6,347 nt of DNA from an uncultured Actinomyces sp. (GCA_915069725.1 CAJZFF010000109.1:1-6347), one strand, 5' to 3'; counted from the first letter of the stretch, positions 1-6,347 are shown. The notes: generated by a model from the letters alone, not told the origin. Numbers and translations are program-made.

Positions 1-548
<548 letters not shown>

Positions 549-597
549 GGACCGGTGAGGGCAGGGCGCGACGAGCGCCCGCCCGGGCCTGACGGGT

Positions 598-1587
598 ATG
601 AGCTTCCTGCGGCACCGCGACACGAGACGCGCTCAGCGTCACGCCGACCGCCTGACACCAGTTCCCTCCGATCAGGTGTCGGGAGTCATGTCGCTGTGCG
701 CTCTGGATCCGGTCTGCGCCGTGAGCCTGGTCCAGCAGATGCAGCGCTGGACCCGCTGGGGACGCGGAGACGTCGTCGCCCTGGGCGGACTGGCACAGCC
801 CGTCGCCGCGGCCTGGTCGGTCGGCTCCCTCATGCCCTTCGGCCTGGCCGGACGCCCCGAGCACGGTCTGCGGGCAGCGGATGCCGGTGAGATCTGGGCG
901 CTGGCCGAGCACTGCAGACCTCGTCTGTCCAGGCACGGTTCCGTCTGTGGGCCGGCCCGGGACGTCGCGGCGATCTGGGGTGCGCTCAGCGAGCAGGGGG
1001 TGCGAGCCCGTCAGGAGCGCTGGAGGCAGCCGGTCCTCGCCGCGCCCCACGCGCATTCGGGGCTGGGCAGTGCGTGCCGACCCCGTCACCCGTCCCTGTC
1101 CTGGGTGGGGCGGGCGGTCCGTCCAGCGCAGCCCAGTGAGACGGAGATGGTCCTTCCGGCCTCGGTGGACATGTTCATCGGTGAGCTCGGTTACGACCCC
1201 ACCACCGACGGTTCCGGATACAGCCGCCACGTCGGCTGGCTCATCGAGCAGGGGCGCAGCTACGTCGTCCTCGACGACGGCGCCGGTGGGCCTGTCCAGC
1301 CCGAATCGCCCCGGGCGGTGGCCTTCAAGGCCGACGTCGGGGCCCTGTGGCACTCCCCGACAGGTGGCGTCGCCCAGCTGACCGGCGTGTGGACCCGCCC
1401 CGACCTGCGTGGGCGGGGAGTCGGGGCGGCGGCCCTGGCCGGTGTGGTGGACGCCGTGCGCCGGGACCATGTCGGCGCCGACGGCGTCGTGAGCCTCTAC
1501 GTCAACGACTACAACGCCCCTGCCATGGCGCTCTACCGCTCCCTGGGCTTTGAGCAGGTGGGCCTGTTCGCCACCGTGCTCCTGTGA
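598..1587 (+). CDS. GNAT-family N-acetyltransferase with N-terminal DUF4081 domain
   Basis: The product is a 329-residue predicted cytoplasmic acetyltransferase with two parts. The N-terminal part (about 20-160) resembles DUF4081, including DPVCAVSLV at 37-45. The C-terminal part is a GNAT fold: LPASVDMF (186-193), FKADVGA (243-249), the acetyl-CoA pyrophosphate loop RGRGVG (271-276), and NDYNAPAMALYRSLGF (303-318), typical of the last GNAT strands. The substrate is unknown. In mycobacteria the same type of protein (Rv2867c) lies directly after gcpE/ispG, so the pairing is conserved, but no isoprenoid role is shown. ATG 598 is the only ordinary start after the in-frame stop at 556, and it keeps the stretch preceding DPV that the family usually has. 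It lacks a clear Shine-Dalgarno, however. ATG 688 would give 299 residues and cut into the domain. The gene is probably co-transcribed with ispG and ends at a terminator. Confidence 0.9.
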   Translation: MSFLRHRDTRRAQRHADRLTPVPSDQVSGVMSLCALDPVCAVSLVQQMQRWTRWGRGDVVALGGLAQPVAAAWSVGSLMPFGLAGRPEHGLRAADAGEIWALAEHCRPRLSRHGSVCGPARDVAAIWGALSEQGVRARQERWRQPVLAAPHAHSGLGSACRPRHPSLSWVGRAVRPAQPSETEMVLPASVDMFIGELGYDPTTDGSGYSRHVGWLIEQGRSYVVLDDGAGGPVQPESPRAVAFKADVGALWHSPTGGVAQLTGVWTRPDLRGRGVGAAALAGVVDAVRRDHVGADGVVSLYVNDYNAPAMALYRSLGFEQVGLFATVLL

Positions 1588-1601
1588 ATGTTCCCGGTGG
1601 G

Positions 1602-1627
1602 ACCGCAAGGATGATGCGGTTTTGTTA
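1602..1627 (+). terminator. Intrinsic terminator after the ispG-GNAT unit
   Basis: A perfect 6-bp stem is visible: ACCGCA (1602-1607) and TGCGGT (1615-1620) around the 7-base loop AGGATGA. It runs straight into TTTTGTT (1620-1626). Two further G-T wobbles could extend the stem into the T-run. The hairpin starts 14 bases after the GNAT stop codon. This is the clearest Rho-independent terminator in the window and separates the ispG-GNAT transcript from the transporter genes. Confidence 0.72.
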
Positions 1628-1656
1628 CACGGCGCCTGCAAAGTCATGGTGAACAA
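1622..1656 (+). promoter_or_regulatory. Imperfect inverted repeat upstream of the transporter genes, possible operator
   Basis: TTGTTACAC (1622-1630) is mirrored by GTGAACAA (1649-1656), whose reverse complement TTGTTCAC differs by one extra base. The arms are 18 bases apart and lie about 30-60 bases upstream of the proposed -10 element. This could be a binding site for a regulator of the transporter pair. The left arm overlaps the T-run of the preceding terminator, so chance resemblance is quite possible. Confidence 0.2.
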
Positions 1657-1683
1657 CATATGGAGCGTCTTGGGCGGCTCGCC

Positions 1684-1697
1684 TACGATCACCAATC
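1684..1697 (+). promoter_or_regulatory. Candidate -10 element for a leaderless transcript
   Basis: TACGAT at 1684-1689 fits the actinobacterial TANNNT -10 pattern and ends eight bases before the GTG start at 1698. Transcription would then begin at or within a couple of bases of the start codon. No Shine-Dalgarno precedes the GTG, which fits leaderless translation. No good -35 is seen at the right distance (1661-1666 reads TGGAGC). The call rests on pattern and position only. Confidence 0.38.
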
Positions 1698-1988
1698 GTG
1701 TGCAGTACGGATGACGTCGACTCCGAGAACACGGAGCGTCAGAACAATATCGAGGTATGGAATGACCTCGTATCGCCCAGAGACTTGATTGTCTGTCTCC
1801 TGATATCGGTGATATGTGTCGTCGCGGCGGTGCTGTTCTCCGTTTATCTCGGAGGCAAGCCGCTGTTCTGGGGGCTGGGGGCCTCCACTATCGGTTTTAT
1901 CGCCTGCTGCTTCCTTGTGACTCCTAAACGTGAGGTCACCATTGTCGATGAGCTGAACATCGGGGCGAGTGAAGGGGGAGACCAGTGA
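1698..1988 (+). CDS. Small two-helix membrane protein, possible accessory subunit of the TctA-like permease
   Basis: The product is 96 residues. An acidic, polar N-terminus (about 1-28, rich in D, E and N) is followed by two hydrophobic segments, about 29-50 and 54-75, and then a short tail with basic TPKRE (75-79) that ends acidic. I do not recognise a family. It lies directly before, and overlaps by four bases, a TctA-like permease. In tripartite tricarboxylate transporters the gene beside tctA often encodes the small membrane subunit TctB, usually with about four helices, so this may be a reduced TctB-like partner; that is inference. The start is GTG 1698: no SD is present, but a TACGAT -10-like box sits just upstream, so the gene may be leaderless. 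Codons such as ATA, GTA and AGA, rare in the neighbours, occur here. With the lower GC, this suggests different ancestry. Confidence 0.68.
   Translation: MCSTDDVDSENTERQNNIEVWNDLVSPRDLIVCLLISVICVVAAVLFSVYLGGKPLFWGLGASTIGFIACCFLVTPKREVTIVDELNIGASEGGDQ
1972..1980 (+). promoter_or_regulatory. Ribosome binding site for the TctA-like permease
   Basis: AAGGGGGAG lies inside the end of the small upstream gene, with six bases between its G-run (1974-1978) and GTG 1985. It supports GTG 1985 as the permease start and points to coupled translation across the GTGA overlap (1985-1988). Confidence 0.7.
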
Positions 1989-3361
1989 CTGTGAGTCTTC
2001 TCCTCATGATGGCGGCTGCCATCCTGGCTGCCGTGGTCCTCTACACCTTCATCGGTTTCATCCCCGGGACCGATGAGACCGGGGTGCTGGCCCCCGTCAC
2101 TCTGGCGATCATCCTGGCTGGGGCACCACCGCACGTAGTGCTCGCCTTCTTCATCTCCGCCGTGGTCACGCTCAACCTCATGAACGGGATCCCGACGGCG
2201 CTGGTGGGACTGCCCGGCGGAGTCATGTCCGCTCCGCTCATGGATCACGCCATGGTGCTGCGCAACAAAGGCCTGGCCTCAGACACGATCCGGAAGATGG
2301 CGGTGGGGTCGGCCATCGGAACTCTTATCTCCATTCCCCTGAGCTTCCTCCTTGCCGGTCTGCTGCTGCCCATGGCCGACTGGATCAAGTCCAACTCCGA
2401 TATCGTCCTGGCTGCCGGAGCCGTGATTCTGGCACTGCTCGGAAAGAACCGAATTCTCTCCCTGGTATCGATTCTTCCCATGGCACTTCTGTTCCAGGCG
2501 CTTCCGGCGCTCTACCGAGGGGCGGGGATTATCCCTGAGAAGGCCAGTGTCAATACCTCCTTCTTCCTCGGTATCACCGTGGGGCCCATGCTCCTGACCC
2601 TCCTGGAGCTGCTCAATGCCAAGCGCCGGGAGGCACTGCCGCACGGCAATCGCACCAAGGCCGAGCTGCTGCGATCCGGTTTCGAGCGGCAGGCGTTGTG
2701 GCCGGGGCGGCTCATCACGAGGTCCGAGGGCTGGTGGAGTGCCGCCATGGCCGCCGTCTCCACCCCGCTGTTCATTCTCAGCCCGGTGGGCCTGACCTTC
2801 CTGCTGGGCGAGGCCTCCGTGGCCCGCCAGAAGGAGGACCGGGTGCCCCGCGCGCAACGTGCAGTGACCGTCATGAGCGCCCTGACCCACTCGACCTACC
2901 TGGCCGGCGTCATCATTCCTCTGGTGGCGCTCGGGGTCCCGATCTCCGGTGTGTCCGTCGGCCCCGCCGGTCCGCTGTTCAATGCGGGCTCGGTCTACAC
3001 CAAGCAGCACAACCTGCACCACCTGCTGGATCTGCCCGGATTCATCATCACCGTGACCATCGGGGCTCTTGCCGCGGTTACGATCACGTACGTCATCGCC
3101 GTGCGCTGGTCCTCGCAGATCACCTACTTCGTCATGCGTCGCATTCCCCACGAGGCGGTGCTGGCGCTGTTCGTCGCCTTCGTCCTCCTGCTGGCCTACA
3201 TCGACGCCGACCAGAAGGCAGGCCTGGCCAATGTCTTCGGGGTCCTGCTTGTGGGCATCGCGTGCGGGTCGCTCAACCGACTGGGGGTCTCCTACGGCGT
3301 CCAGTTCATGTCCCTCTACGCGGCCCCCGGCATCGTCAAGGCCCTGGCTGCTCTGGCCTGA
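1985..3361 (+). CDS. TctA-like permease (tripartite tricarboxylate transporter large membrane subunit family)
   Basis: This 458-residue polytopic membrane protein has many hydrophobic segments (roughly 5-25, 35-65, 105-130, 138-170, 193-210, 253-275, 303-320, 352-373, 390-406 and 416-435). FIGFIPGTDE (22-31) and GIPTALVGLPGG (68-79), followed by a PLMDHAMVLRNKG segment (84-96), resemble the TctA pattern in which Gly/Pro loops precede a conserved D-G-Y-P-like region. A second loop, GVPISGVSVGPAGP (317-330), looks like an internal repeat of 68-79. A charged stretch (213-250) lies mid-protein. Classical TctA, about 500 residues, takes up citrate or other carboxylates with TctB and a periplasmic or lipoprotein binding protein TctC; the substrate here cannot be read. 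No tctC-like gene is in the window. Start GTG 1985 has a good SD. The gene runs toward fni and ends at 3361. TctA membership rests on remembered motifs. Confidence 0.72.
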   Translation: MTVSLLLMMAAAILAAVVLYTFIGFIPGTDETGVLAPVTLAIILAGAPPHVVLAFFISAVVTLNLMNGIPTALVGLPGGVMSAPLMDHAMVLRNKGLASDTIRKMAVGSAIGTLISIPLSFLLAGLLLPMADWIKSNSDIVLAAGAVILALLGKNRILSLVSILPMALLFQALPALYRGAGIIPEKASVNTSFFLGITVGPMLLTLLELLNAKRREALPHGNRTKAELLRSGFERQALWPGRLITRSEGWWSAAMAAVSTPLFILSPVGLTFLLGEASVARQKEDRVPRAQRAVTVMSALTHSTYLAGVIIPLVALGVPISGVSVGPAGPLFNAGSVYTKQHNLHHLLDLPGFIITVTIGALAAVTITYVIAVRWSSQITYFVMRRIPHEAVLALFVAFVLLLAYIDADQKAGLANVFGVLLVGIACGSLNRLGVSYGVQFMSLYAAPGIVKALAALA

Positions 3362-3377
3362 TCTCCTTCTCGCGGGA

Positions 3378-3410
3378 TGCGGCGGAGGTTGGGGACCGGC
3401 CTCCGCTGCA
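3378..3410 (+). terminator. Strong hairpin after the permease gene, probable terminator
   Basis: An 11-bp stem with one G-T pair forms from 3378-3388 (TGCGGCGGAGG) and 3400-3410 (CCTCCGCTGCA) around an 11-base loop. It starts 17 bases after the permease stop codon. The following bases (CGTCTGTTGC) have no T-run, so it may terminate in the U-poor manner common in high-GC actinobacteria, or may instead protect the mRNA 3' end. Confidence 0.5.
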
Positions 3411-3433
3411 CGTCTGTTGCGATCGGCCACGCA

Positions 3434-3485
3434 AGACTCCGGTGCTGAGTCCTGATACCAGCACTCGATGAGTCAGTCGGAGTTT
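3434..3485 (+). terminator. Nested stem structure in the convergent junction, possible second terminator
   Basis: AGACTCCG (3434-3441) can pair with CGGAGTTT (3478-3485): 8 bp, one of them G-T. It encloses a second hairpin directly stacked on it, GTGCTG (3442-3447) with CAGCAC (3459-3464). Together they form one extended structure ending in TTT. It could act as a backup terminator for the permease transcript. The fold was found by eye, with no energy calculation. Confidence 0.3.
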
Positions 3486-3492
3486 GGGGCAG

Positions 3493-3509
3493 AAGGGACG
3501 ATCTCCCTT
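3493..3509 (-). terminator. Hairpin after fni, weak terminator candidate
   Basis: AAGGGA (3493-3498) and TCCCTT (3504-3509) form a perfect 6-bp stem with a 5-base loop. It lies 22 bases past the fni stop when read on the minus strand. The flanking bases on that strand (CTGCCCC) are not T-rich. Its position suggests it ends the mevalonate operon, but the sequence evidence is weak. Confidence 0.32.
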
Positions 3510-3530
3510 GATGGAAGCACCTGGTGACGG

Positions 3531-4619
3531 TTAGCTATCGCTGCGGTGCGCCAGACCGGTCAGATCGACGCCGAGCAGACGGGCCCGCTCAGCGGTGCTC
3601 CCGGTGACGAGAACATCGGTGCGACGCAGCTGAGAGACATCGGCCGCTCCCAGCAGGGTCATGAGCGTGCGCACGTGCTCGCTCCAGGTGCGCAGCTCTT
3701 GGCACAGGGCCTCGGGGCCCTCCTTGACCAGGGTGCGCAGCACGTGCCCGGAGGCCCCGACGGCGCAGGCACCCAGGGCCAGTGCCCGGACGACGTCGAG
3801 CGGGCTGCGCACGCCCCCGGAGGCCAGCACCGGCAGACTGACCGGCTCTGTGACTGCCAGGGACTCCAGCAGGCACAGCGCCGTCGACTGGCCCCAGCCG
3901 ACCAGGTAGGACAGGTCGCGCTGCGGTCGGCGCTCGTTCTCAATGGCGATGAAGTCCGTGCCCCCCGCTCCGGCCACGTCGACGGCCGCGACACCGGTGT
4001 GCGCCAGGGCCTCGATCGTCCGGCGTGAGAGCCCGAAGCCCACCTCCTTGACCACCACCGGGACGGGCACGGCCGCAACGATGCCGGCGATCGCCTCGCT
4101 CCAGTTGGTGAAGTCGCGGTCGCCCTCGGGCATGACCAGCTCCTGGGCCGCGTTGAGGTGGATCTGCAGGGCGTTGGCCTCCAGCATCTCCACGGCCTGT
4201 AGTGCCTCCTGAGGGCTGACGGTCGGTCCGACATTGGCCAGGACGAAGGCGCCCGGGGCCCGGCGTCGGATGACGTGGAAGCCGTCCGCTCGCTCCGGGT
4301 CACGCAGGGCCACGTGCTGGGAACCGCAGGCGATCGCGACTCCCACCTCAGCGGCCGCCTCGGCCAGACCGGCATTGATAGCCGCCGTTGTCTGCGTTCC
4401 GCCGGTCATGGCGTTGATGTAGAACGGGACCTCCCAGCGGCAGCCCAGGACGGTGGTGCCGATATCGACCTGCTCGGCGCTGACCCCCGGTAGGCTGTGA
4501 TGGATGAAGGAGACGTCGTCGAAGGCGCCGGCGCGGTCCTGACCGTGCAGACGCATCGCCAGCTCCAGGTGCTCGTCCTTACGGGAGGCCCGTTGCGAGG
4601 TGATGGGCTCGTGGCTCAT
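3531..4619 (-). CDS. fni: Type 2 isopentenyl-diphosphate delta-isomerase (FMN-dependent)
   Basis: This 362-residue cytoplasmic flavoenzyme interconverts IPP and DMAPP, using FMN, NAD(P)H and Mg2+. Family motifs run the full length: RKDEHLELA (13-21), NAMTGG (69-74), GSQ (99-101), ANVGP (128-132), QIHLNAAQE (152-160), MPEGDRDF (163-170), KEVGFG (191-196), VDVAGAGGTDF (213-223) and ASGGVR (266-271). In characterised type 2 enzymes the Gln-Glu pair matching Q159-E160 contacts substrate and Mg2+, and the Gly-rich segments hold FMN phosphate. The length is normal for the family. The ATG overlaps the mvaK2 stop (ATGA, 4619-4616), and AAGG lies seven bases upstream, so translation is probably coupled. 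The enzyme is needed on a mevalonate route because that route yields only IPP. It is the last gene of the operon; its stop at 3531 faces the converging permease gene. Confidence 0.97.
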   Translation of the reverse strand: MSHEPITSQRASRKDEHLELAMRLHGQDRAGAFDDVSFIHHSLPGVSAEQVDIGTTVLGCRWEVPFYINAMTGGTQTTAAINAGLAEAAAEVGVAIACGSQHVALRDPERADGFHVIRRRAPGAFVLANVGPTVSPQEALQAVEMLEANALQIHLNAAQELVMPEGDRDFTNWSEAIAGIVAAVPVPVVVKEVGFGLSRRTIEALAHTGVAAVDVAGAGGTDFIAIENERRPQRDLSYLVGWGQSTALCLLESLAVTEPVSLPVLASGGVRSPLDVVRALALGACAVGASGHVLRTLVKEGPEALCQELRTWSEHVRTLMTLLGAADVSQLRRTDVLVTGSTAERARLLGVDLTGLAHRSDS

Positions 4620-5803
4620 GGGGTGACCTTAACGGGGGAGGCGGTCGAGGAATGAGCATGTGCCTCAGCGGGGTCGGCTGCGCAGGCAGCGGATGAGTCC
4701 TGGCTGTAGACCGACAGGTCCAGAGGCCGTATCCCGGCCGTCTCCCACGCGGCTCGCAGTGCAACCAGGTCCGTGGCCGGTGGGCACAGGGCGATTCCGC
4801 AGTCCCCGCCCCCGGCGCCAGAGCTCTTAGCCGTCGCCCCGTGGTCGAGCGCGATCTCGACCAGTCTCGACAGCTCAGTGGTCTCGATGGTCCGGCCGCC
4901 GATCCGGCTGAGCCCGGCCAGAAGAGCCCTGTTGCGCGCGATCTGGCGCATGATCCGGGCGACGTCATCATCCTCGATCGCGGTGATGAGACGAGCCAGG
5001 CAGTCCTGGCTGTCGCGCAGGAAGACGGTGTAGTCATCGGCCCCGTGGGATCGGGTCTGGACGTCGGCGACCAGGGCCGGGGTGGAGGCGGGCGCACCGG
5101 TCCAGCCCACCTGAAGCCGCAATGAAGGAGGCGGCAGGCGGCGGACGCTCAGACCTGGCCAGTCCGCCTCCGCGAGATCGCTCATGCCACCGGCCCCGGC
5201 TCGCTGTCGGGCCCGGCGCAGCCATGAGCGGTCGGGGGAGGTGTAGGCCACCCACCCGGTCATGGCGCTCGCGGCGATGTCTCCTCCTGAGCCGATCGGC
5301 TGGACCGTGTCACTGGCCAGCATCGCCAGCTTGTAGACGGTCAGGTCGTCGGCGGCCATGCCGTAGAACGTCGCGACGGCGCGCACCGTCGCCACCGTCA
5401 CCGCTGATGATGAGCCCAGTCCCAGCTTGCGCCCGTCGTCCTCCTCCAGCTCGCTGGAGACGCTCAGGTCGAAGGAGCGTGGCCGGCCGCCACCCTGGGT
5501 CACCAGCGCCTCAACGACTCGGATCGCCGAGATGATGTAGTCGTCCTCTCCTCCGACTGCCTCGGCCTGGCCGTCCTGCGGTCGGCGGCGCCAGGACCTG
5601 GAGCCGTTGGCGTAGAGCCGTGAGCTGATCGTGCCCGCGTACTCGCCGGAGGGGGAGCAGGGCGTGATGCGTACGGTGATGAATCGGTCGACGGCAACCA
5701 GGACCGCTCGGTGACCGGGCTCGACGACGGCGTACTCTCCGGCGATGTAGAGCTTGCCCGGCGCCCTGGAGACGACATCGCCGCCGTGAGAAGTCAGAGG
5801 CAT
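4616..5803 (-). CDS. mvaK2: Phosphomevalonate kinase (GHMP kinase family)
   Basis: The 395-residue product should phosphorylate 5-phosphomevalonate to 5-diphosphomevalonate with ATP in the cytoplasm. GHMP-kinase landmarks are in order: APGKLYIAGEYAVVEPGHRAVL (14-35), of which APGK and GEY are key; the ATP-binding Gly-rich loop GLGSSSAVTVA (128-138); IGSGGDIAASAM (170-181), with the Asp-containing GD at 174-175; and the C-terminal SSGAGGGDCGIAL (327-339). GEYAVVEPG and KLGLGSSSAV favour phosphomevalonate kinase over mevalonate kinase or the decarboxylase. The frame is open far upstream, but ATG 5803 is the right start: GAGGAGGG sits just before it, and the APGK motif begins at residue 14. It overlaps the end of mvaD by 10 bases, and its own stop overlaps the fni start. 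The last 25 residues, after about 370, are Ala/Ser-rich and look like a disordered tail. Confidence 0.95.
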   Translation of the reverse strand: MPLTSHGGDVVSRAPGKLYIAGEYAVVEPGHRAVLVAVDRFITVRITPCSPSGEYAGTISSRLYANGSRSWRRRPQDGQAEAVGGEDDYIISAIRVVEALVTQGGGRPRSFDLSVSSELEEDDGRKLGLGSSSAVTVATVRAVATFYGMAADDLTVYKLAMLASDTVQPIGSGGDIAASAMTGWVAYTSPDRSWLRRARQRAGAGGMSDLAEADWPGLSVRRLPPPSLRLQVGWTGAPASTPALVADVQTRSHGADDYTVFLRDSQDCLARLITAIEDDDVARIMRQIARNRALLAGLSRIGGRTIETTELSRLVEIALDHGATAKSSGAGGGDCGIALCPPATDLVALRAAWETAGIRPLDLSVYSQDSSAACAADPAEAHAHSSTASPVKVTP

Positions 5804-6347
5804 GGGCCCTCCTCGATACGCACCCCGCCGCCGGGACGCCTCACCGAGACGGTGGTGCCGGTCAGACGGTCCCGCAGCGCGGCGGCGACCTCCTCGGCGC
5901 GGGTGCCCTCGGTGAGGACCTTGACGTTGGGTCCGGCATCGATCGTTGCCCAGACGGGCAGCCCCTCCTCGCGCATGGCGCGGATCGCGTGCAGTGCCGC
6001 CACGGTCTGCGGCAGCCAGTAGATGATGCCCGGGCGGGCCGCGATCATCGTGGCGTGCATGCCCAGGGCGTTGCCCTCGACGATCTCCCCGAGCCGTGCC
6101 AGGTCGCCCGCCCGGACCGCTTCCAGCGCCACCTGAAGGTCCCTTCCGCTGGCCTCGACCCAGGCGGGGAAGAGAGGGGAGGACGACATGGTGGCCCGCA
6201 TGGCCAGGGTCGAGCTGATGGGTTTGTAACGCTGCGAGAGTACGACGACGACCATCGCCAGGTCCATCTCGCAGGCGACCGGCTCGGCGTAGGAGGAGGC
6301 GTCGTCGTGGCCCGCGTTCCACAGGACCAGCCCGCCGAAGACGGAGC
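5794..6347 (-). CDS. mvaD: Diphosphomevalonate decarboxylase, C-terminal part (partial)
   Basis: The frame runs off the right edge of the window; 183 residues and the stop (5796-5794) are visible. The enzyme converts mevalonate diphosphate plus ATP to IPP, CO2, ADP and phosphate. The visible start, SVFGGLVLW (1-9 of the visible part), matches the stretch after the GSGSA phosphate loop. It is followed by DDASSYAEPV (14-23), the KPISST segment (41-46), EGNALGMHATM (90-100) and DAGPN (136-140). The Asp of the family's DAGPN motif is catalytic in the yeast enzyme and is kept here. Visible residues cover a little over half of the usual 320-340 residue length. Its end overlaps the mvaK2 start by 10 bases, so the genes form one operon. 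A mevalonate kinase gene often lies upstream in such clusters, which here would be outside the window. The true start is not visible. Confidence 0.95.
   Translation of the reverse strand, partial: SVFGGLVLWNAGHDDASSYAEPVACEMDLAMVVVVLSQRYKPISSTLAMRATMSSSPLFPAWVEASGRDLQVALEAVRAGDLARLGEIVEGNALGMHATMIAARPGIIYWLPQTVAALHAIRAMREEGLPVWATIDAGPNVKVLTEGTRAEEVAAALRDRLTGTTVSVRRPGGGVRIEEGPCL
5807..5814 (-). promoter_or_regulatory. Ribosome binding site fixing the mvaK2 start
   Basis: Read on the minus strand this is GAGGAGGG followed by CCC and ATG. It is a near-perfect Shine-Dalgarno, about four bases from ATG 5803 counted from GGAGG. It lies inside the mvaD coding sequence and decides the start within an otherwise longer open frame. 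Confidence 0.8.

Larger units (their letters stand above)
3362..3530. other. Structured intergenic junction between convergent genes
   Basis: These 169 bases separate the permease (plus) from fni (minus). I find no convincing gene. Besides the hairpins listed separately there is TTGCG (3417-3421) pairing with CGCAA (3430-3434), and GACTC (3435-3439), which could pair with GAGTC at 3447-3451 or at 3470-3474. Several of these pairings exclude one another. The likely role is termination of two converging transcripts; a small RNA cannot be excluded. Confidence 0.5.

Noticed and set aside
1622..1650. Sigma70-type promoter with TTGTTA (1622-1627) as -35 and CATGGT (1645-1650) as -10
   Set aside because: Spacing is 17 bases, but the -10 matches the consensus at only three of six positions and the -35 overlaps the terminator T-run. 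TACGAT at 1684 is the better candidate.
2279..3430. Open frame of 383 codons on the minus strand opposite the permease gene
   Set aside because: The translation is a hydrophilic Gly/Gln/Asp/Arg-rich string with no recognisable domain, as expected for the complement of a membrane-protein gene.
3362..3530. tRNA or riboswitch in the convergent junction
   Set aside because: There is no cloverleaf with a plausible anticodon arm and TTCG-type T-loop, and the position between two gene 3' ends does not suit a riboswitch.
3659..4375. Alternative-frame open frame of 238 codons inside fni
   Set aside because: It is fully inside fni, rich in Arg, Ser, Pro and Trp, and has no motif, whereas the fni frame shows full-length family motifs.
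5804..6322. Upstream extension of the mvaK2 frame to 568 codons, as a possible N-terminal fusion
   Set aside because: The extra stretch overlaps mvaD in another frame, is Arg/Gly-rich without motifs, and the strong SD before ATG 5803 marks the real start.

Overview
The base composition is high-GC (about 70% or more in most genes; roughly 55% by hand count across 1621-1980), starts are ATG or GTG, and coding density is tight. An ispG gene followed by a DUF4081-type acetyltransferase is an arrangement known from Actinobacteria, where mycobacteria place Rv2867c beside gcpE. The window is therefore most likely chromosomal DNA of a high-GC actinobacterium. A mevalonate cluster together with a TctA-like transporter would suit Actinomyces or a relative, but the genus is an inference.

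Layout, left to right. (1) 1-1587, plus strand: the C-terminal half of ispG (MEP pathway, iron-sulfur enzyme), a 49-base gap, then a GNAT acetyltransferase with an N-terminal DUF4081 domain. An intrinsic terminator (1602-1627) closes this unit. (2) 1698-3361, plus strand: a small two-helix membrane protein that looks leaderless, overlapping by four bases a 458-residue TctA-like permease. This unit begins in a markedly lower-GC patch. (3) 3362-3530: a 169-base junction between convergent genes that is rich in inverted repeats and has no convincing gene. (4) 6347-3531, minus strand: a tightly overlapping mevalonate operon, mvaD (5' end outside the window), mvaK2 and fni (type 2 IPP isomerase). 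fni is the last gene; HMG-CoA reductase and synthase genes do not follow it.

The main biological point is that both isoprenoid routes are represented within about 3 kb. ispG makes HMBPP late in the MEP pathway. mvaK2 and mvaD convert phosphomevalonate to isopentenyl diphosphate, and fni balances IPP with DMAPP. The transporter pair between them has no obvious link to isoprenoids and may be an insertion between two older neighbourhoods. I saw no tRNA, rRNA, CRISPR array, transposase or phage gene. Nothing here looks like a wholly new system. The points most worth checking are the dual pathway, the minimal transporter with its leaderless small partner, and the structured junction.
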